A DNA stretch of 17,054 bases from Spirochaetaceae bacterium. Lineage in GTDB: Bacteria > Spirochaetota > Spirochaetia > Treponematales > Breznakiellaceae. The notes beneath the pieces were generated by a model, which saw only the letters and a list, made by a program, of their open reading frames with translations, made no database searches and was not told where the DNA came from. Positions 15,294 through 17,054 of the stretch are shown piece by piece; position 1 is the stretch's first letter, and each line of letters opens with the position of its first letter. Location of the stretch: the NCBI GenBank assembly GCA_031255655.1, contig JAIRSB010000212.1, forward strand, positions 1-17,054, written 5' to 3'. The position numbers and the translations under genes are program-made.

Positions 15294-15990
15294 AATCTTT
15301 TGATTTATCAGGAAGCGCGTTCATAGACGCTTTTAAGTCGGCCAGCAACTTATCCGCGCTTGCGTCTGTTTTCTCAAGTTCGGCGAATTTCTTCTCTAAA
15401 CCGCTGTCTGCGGTAAGATTGGAAAGCTCTTTACTTGCCTCCGCCCGCGCTTCGAGTTCGTCAACCTTTTGCGACATGCGGTTGAAAGTATCAAAAGTGT
15501 CCTTACCACCGTCCATGCCGCTCATGGTATCTTGAATTCTTTGCTCAGCTTCGGCGCGTTTCGCCCGCGCTATCAGCAAATTTTTCTTGCGCTGGGCATC
15601 CTCAATCTTCCCCTGTAATTCGCGAAGCGAACTTTTCAGCCGTTCAACCGACGCTTTTTGGGCATCCAACTGCTTGCTGTAATCCGCGTAATAATTATCA
15701 TACTCCTGCTTACGCAGTAACGCTTCTTTGGCAAGGTCGTCTTCTCCAGCTTGGACGGCAAGCATGGCTTTTCGCTGCCATTCGTCCGACTGCGTTTTCT
15801 GGCTGTTAGTCTCGCGTTCCAGCTTTTTTTCGTCCGCGATGGCTATCGCCACAGCTTTTTTCGACTCAATGAGCTGCTCATTCATGTCGGTAAGAAGCTG
15901 GTTAAGCATTTTTTCAGGCTTTTCAGCCTTGTTGATCAGAGCGTTGATATTTGCCGCGACTACCGTTCTTAAACGCGAAAAAATACCCAC
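15292..15990 (-). CDS. pspA: PspA/IM30-family envelope-stress protein
   Basis: The 232-residue protein begins MGIFSRL and has the family's conserved early segment NALINKAEKPEKMLNQLLTDM (in parts), then long heptad-like helices through about residue 200. There is no signal peptide or membrane span. PspA/Vipp1 proteins are bacterial ESCRT-III relatives that assemble on the inner face of a stressed cytoplasmic membrane and limit proton leak. The start is GTG, two bases after the stop of the STAS gene; the GGGG before it overlaps that gene's last codons, so the two are translationally coupled. No PspB, PspC or PspF is nearby, so control differs from the enterobacterial system. The partner gene suggests instead a link to a partner-switching (anti-anti-sigma) circuit. 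Confidence 0.93.
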   Translation of the reverse strand: MGIFSRLRTVVAANINALINKAEKPEKMLNQLLTDMNEQLIESKKAVAIAIADEKKLERETNSQKTQSDEWQRKAMLAVQAGEDDLAKEALLRKQEYDNYYADYSKQLDAQKASVERLKSSLRELQGKIEDAQRKKNLLIARAKRAEAEQRIQDTMSGMDGGKDTFDTFNRMSQKVDELEARAEASKELSNLTADSGLEKKFAELEKTDASADKLLADLKASMNALPDKSKD

Positions 15991-15992
15991 TT

Positions 15993-16544
15993 TTACCCCA
16001 GGAAAACGTTGCCTGTTTCGTCAACCGCGAGAATTGTTTTGCATTCCGAGCACCGGAAACGCCCCGCCTTAACCGCCTTCAAACGCTTTGAACATATAGG
16101 GCAGTTAAAATTGTGCGGAAAAACCATGCCGGTGTCAGTCTGTCCACCACCTCTAAAATAGTTTTCGGCGTCTTCCTGATTGTCCCTAATATTGAAAAAC
16201 TGGGAGAAACCAAGCAGTTGAAAAACCTCATACACTTTAGGCTGAACGTCCAGCAAAACAAGATCACCGCCAATTCCCTTCAGGGACTTCAAAAAAGCGG
16301 TGAATGAACCTATGCCCGTTGATGAAACATAATTCAGTCCACCACAGTTGAATATTAGGCGCTTGTAGCCATGGTCAATCGCCTTCTGAACGCGCTTCTG
16401 AAAGCTATTTGAGTTATATGTGTCAATATAACCCGTCAAAGTCAAGGATAACCCACCATCAACGCCTTGGATCTTCTTGAGATCTATTCTAAGGCTGTCA
16501 TCCTTGTCAGAATCGAAACCAGGAATTATCGTATCGTTTGTCAT
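15993..16544 (-). CDS. STAS-domain anti-anti-sigma-like protein with C-terminal zinc ribbon
   Basis: Residues about 17-125 form an STAS domain of the SpoIIAA/RsbV type: LSLTLTGYIDTYNSNSF, then LIFNCGGLNYVSSTGIGSF, then GDLVLLDVQPKVYEVFQLLGF. In the usual D-S-S/T-G phosphorylation motif the acidic residue is replaced by S74; S75 or T76 would be the phosphate acceptor. Residues 148-168 form a Cys4 zinc ribbon: C148-P-I-C151 and C165-S-E-C168. Such proteins normally bind an anti-sigma kinase or another partner according to phosphorylation. The zinc ribbon could recruit a further protein or RNA (inference). It is the first gene of an operon with pspA. No ribosome site precedes the ATG, and the promoter places the transcript start almost on it. 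Confidence 0.88.
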   Translation of the reverse strand: MTNDTIIPGFDSDKDDSLRIDLKKIQGVDGGLSLTLTGYIDTYNSNSFQKRVQKAIDHGYKRLIFNCGGLNYVSSTGIGSFTAFLKSLKGIGGDLVLLDVQPKVYEVFQLLGFSQFFNIRDNQEDAENYFRGGGQTDTGMVFPHNFNCPICSKRLKAVKAGRFRCSECKTILAVDETGNVFLG

Positions 16545-16550
16545 GCTTAA

Positions 16551-16580
16551 ACTATAAAACTCAGTTGCTCATCTTGTCAA
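16551..16580 (-). promoter_or_regulatory. Promoter of the STAS-pspA operon, predicted leaderless start
   Basis: On the minus strand a perfect -35 TTGACA (16575-16580), an 18-base spacer and -10 TATAGT (16551-16556, five of six matches) lie just before the gene. Only TTAAGC separates the -10 from the ATG, so transcription should begin at or within a base or two of the A of ATG. The absence of any Shine-Dalgarno sequence agrees with this. Confidence 0.65.
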
Positions 16581-16612
16581 GTGGGCACATTGCGTCACAG
16601 CAATCCTCATTT

Positions 16613-17054
16613 TCATTTCAAGTCATCTTCTGCACTGATAAAGACCAGAAAATCCCGCCGTCCAGTATACTTACGGGCTTCCCTGAAATCCCTATCCCCA
16701 ATCTCCAGTATCGTATGTAACTGGAACTTTATCAGGTTCAATATAAAAAAGCGTGCTTCTTCCCGTGTCCGAAATTGTGTTGGAGATTGTATCCCCGGTT
16801 CCTCAGTACGTTGTTGTGCTCGTTCTCTATCTTCCACCGGGTCCGCCCGCAGGATGCCAGGTGCCCAACGTTCTATTCTGTCACCAGATTGTCCGTTATC
16901 CAGCCGTTCCTGTAAACCGCCTCCCCCGTTTCCCGCCGCTTCATCTCAAAGTAAACATAATTGACCATAAGGGTGTCTTTCGTATCCCGAAGCTGAACCC
17001 CGTTCAGATGCCGCCATGTGCTGATTAGAGGTGTTGTTTTTCTAAAATGAGAAT
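16613..17054 (-). pseudogene. Broken IS4-like transposase, C-terminal part; continues beyond the right edge
   Basis: Reading leftward from the edge, one frame encodes TWRHLNGVQLRD, then YRNGWITDNLVTE, a TAG stop (16873-16875), then NVGHLASCGRTRWKIENE and RGYNLQHNFGHGKKHAF. At a run of six T's (16745-16750) the frame ends at TGA. The homologous sequence resumes in the -1 frame as ILNLIKFQLHTILE and runs to the TGA at 16613. The WKIENE motif fits the catalytic Glu region (R-x3-E) of IS4-type DDE transposases, and the Asn/Gly/His-rich segment after it is typical of transposase C-termini I know. Two lesions (nonsense and frameshift) argue for an inactive copy. The N-terminal half and the other IS end are outside the window. 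Plus-strand ORFs here are shadows. Confidence 0.8.

Noticed and set aside
16581..17028. Plus-strand ORFs of 127 and 91 codons at the right end
   Set aside because: They are antisense to the transposase remnant, which has clear family motifs on the minus strand.

Overview
The window looks like a stretch of a spirochaete chromosome, most likely a Treponema of roughly even base composition (a gut or termite-gut type is my guess). The main evidence is a full-length FlaB-type periplasmic flagellin. Supporting evidence is an AtoC-like sigma-54 activator, spirochaete-style lipoprotein processing, and a partly decayed insertion sequence. Most genes lie on the minus strand. Most are recognisable housekeeping or envelope genes, and I found no complete defence system, CRISPR array, prophage or biosynthetic cluster.

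Left part (1-6907). An acidic, repeat-built protein enters from outside the left edge and ends at 2031. It converges, with a 7-base gap, on a SulP/STAS anion transporter. Divergent from that transporter is a 935-residue lipoprotein made of short beta-strand repeats. Exact 20-bp direct repeats lie on both sides of the lipoprotein locus, and a strong bidirectional terminator closes it.

Middle part (6921-11237). On the minus strand are a biotin-protein ligase (BirA without its DNA-binding domain), a ThrH-type phosphoserine phosphatase/phosphotransferase just upstream of it, and an NtrC/AtoC-family response regulator with its own likely promoter. After a 315-base spacer comes a GT4-type glycosyltransferase.

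Right part (11257-15291). The flagellin gene has a sigma-28 promoter, and its leader carries a hairpin with GGA in the loop plus a GGA-containing ribosome binding site, a layout expected for CsrA control. A strong terminator follows it. Upstream are two M20 metallopeptidases (the second is PepT) joined by an ATGA overlap, then a tRNA with anticodon CAU that looks like the lysidine-type isoleucine tRNA.

Right end (15292-17054). A two-gene operon encodes an STAS protein with a zinc ribbon, followed two bases later by PspA. Its promoter has a perfect -35 box and places the transcript start at the ATG, so the mRNA may be leaderless. Immediately upstream is the 3' end of a broken IS4-like transposase with an in-frame TAG and a frameshift at a U-UUU-UUA run.
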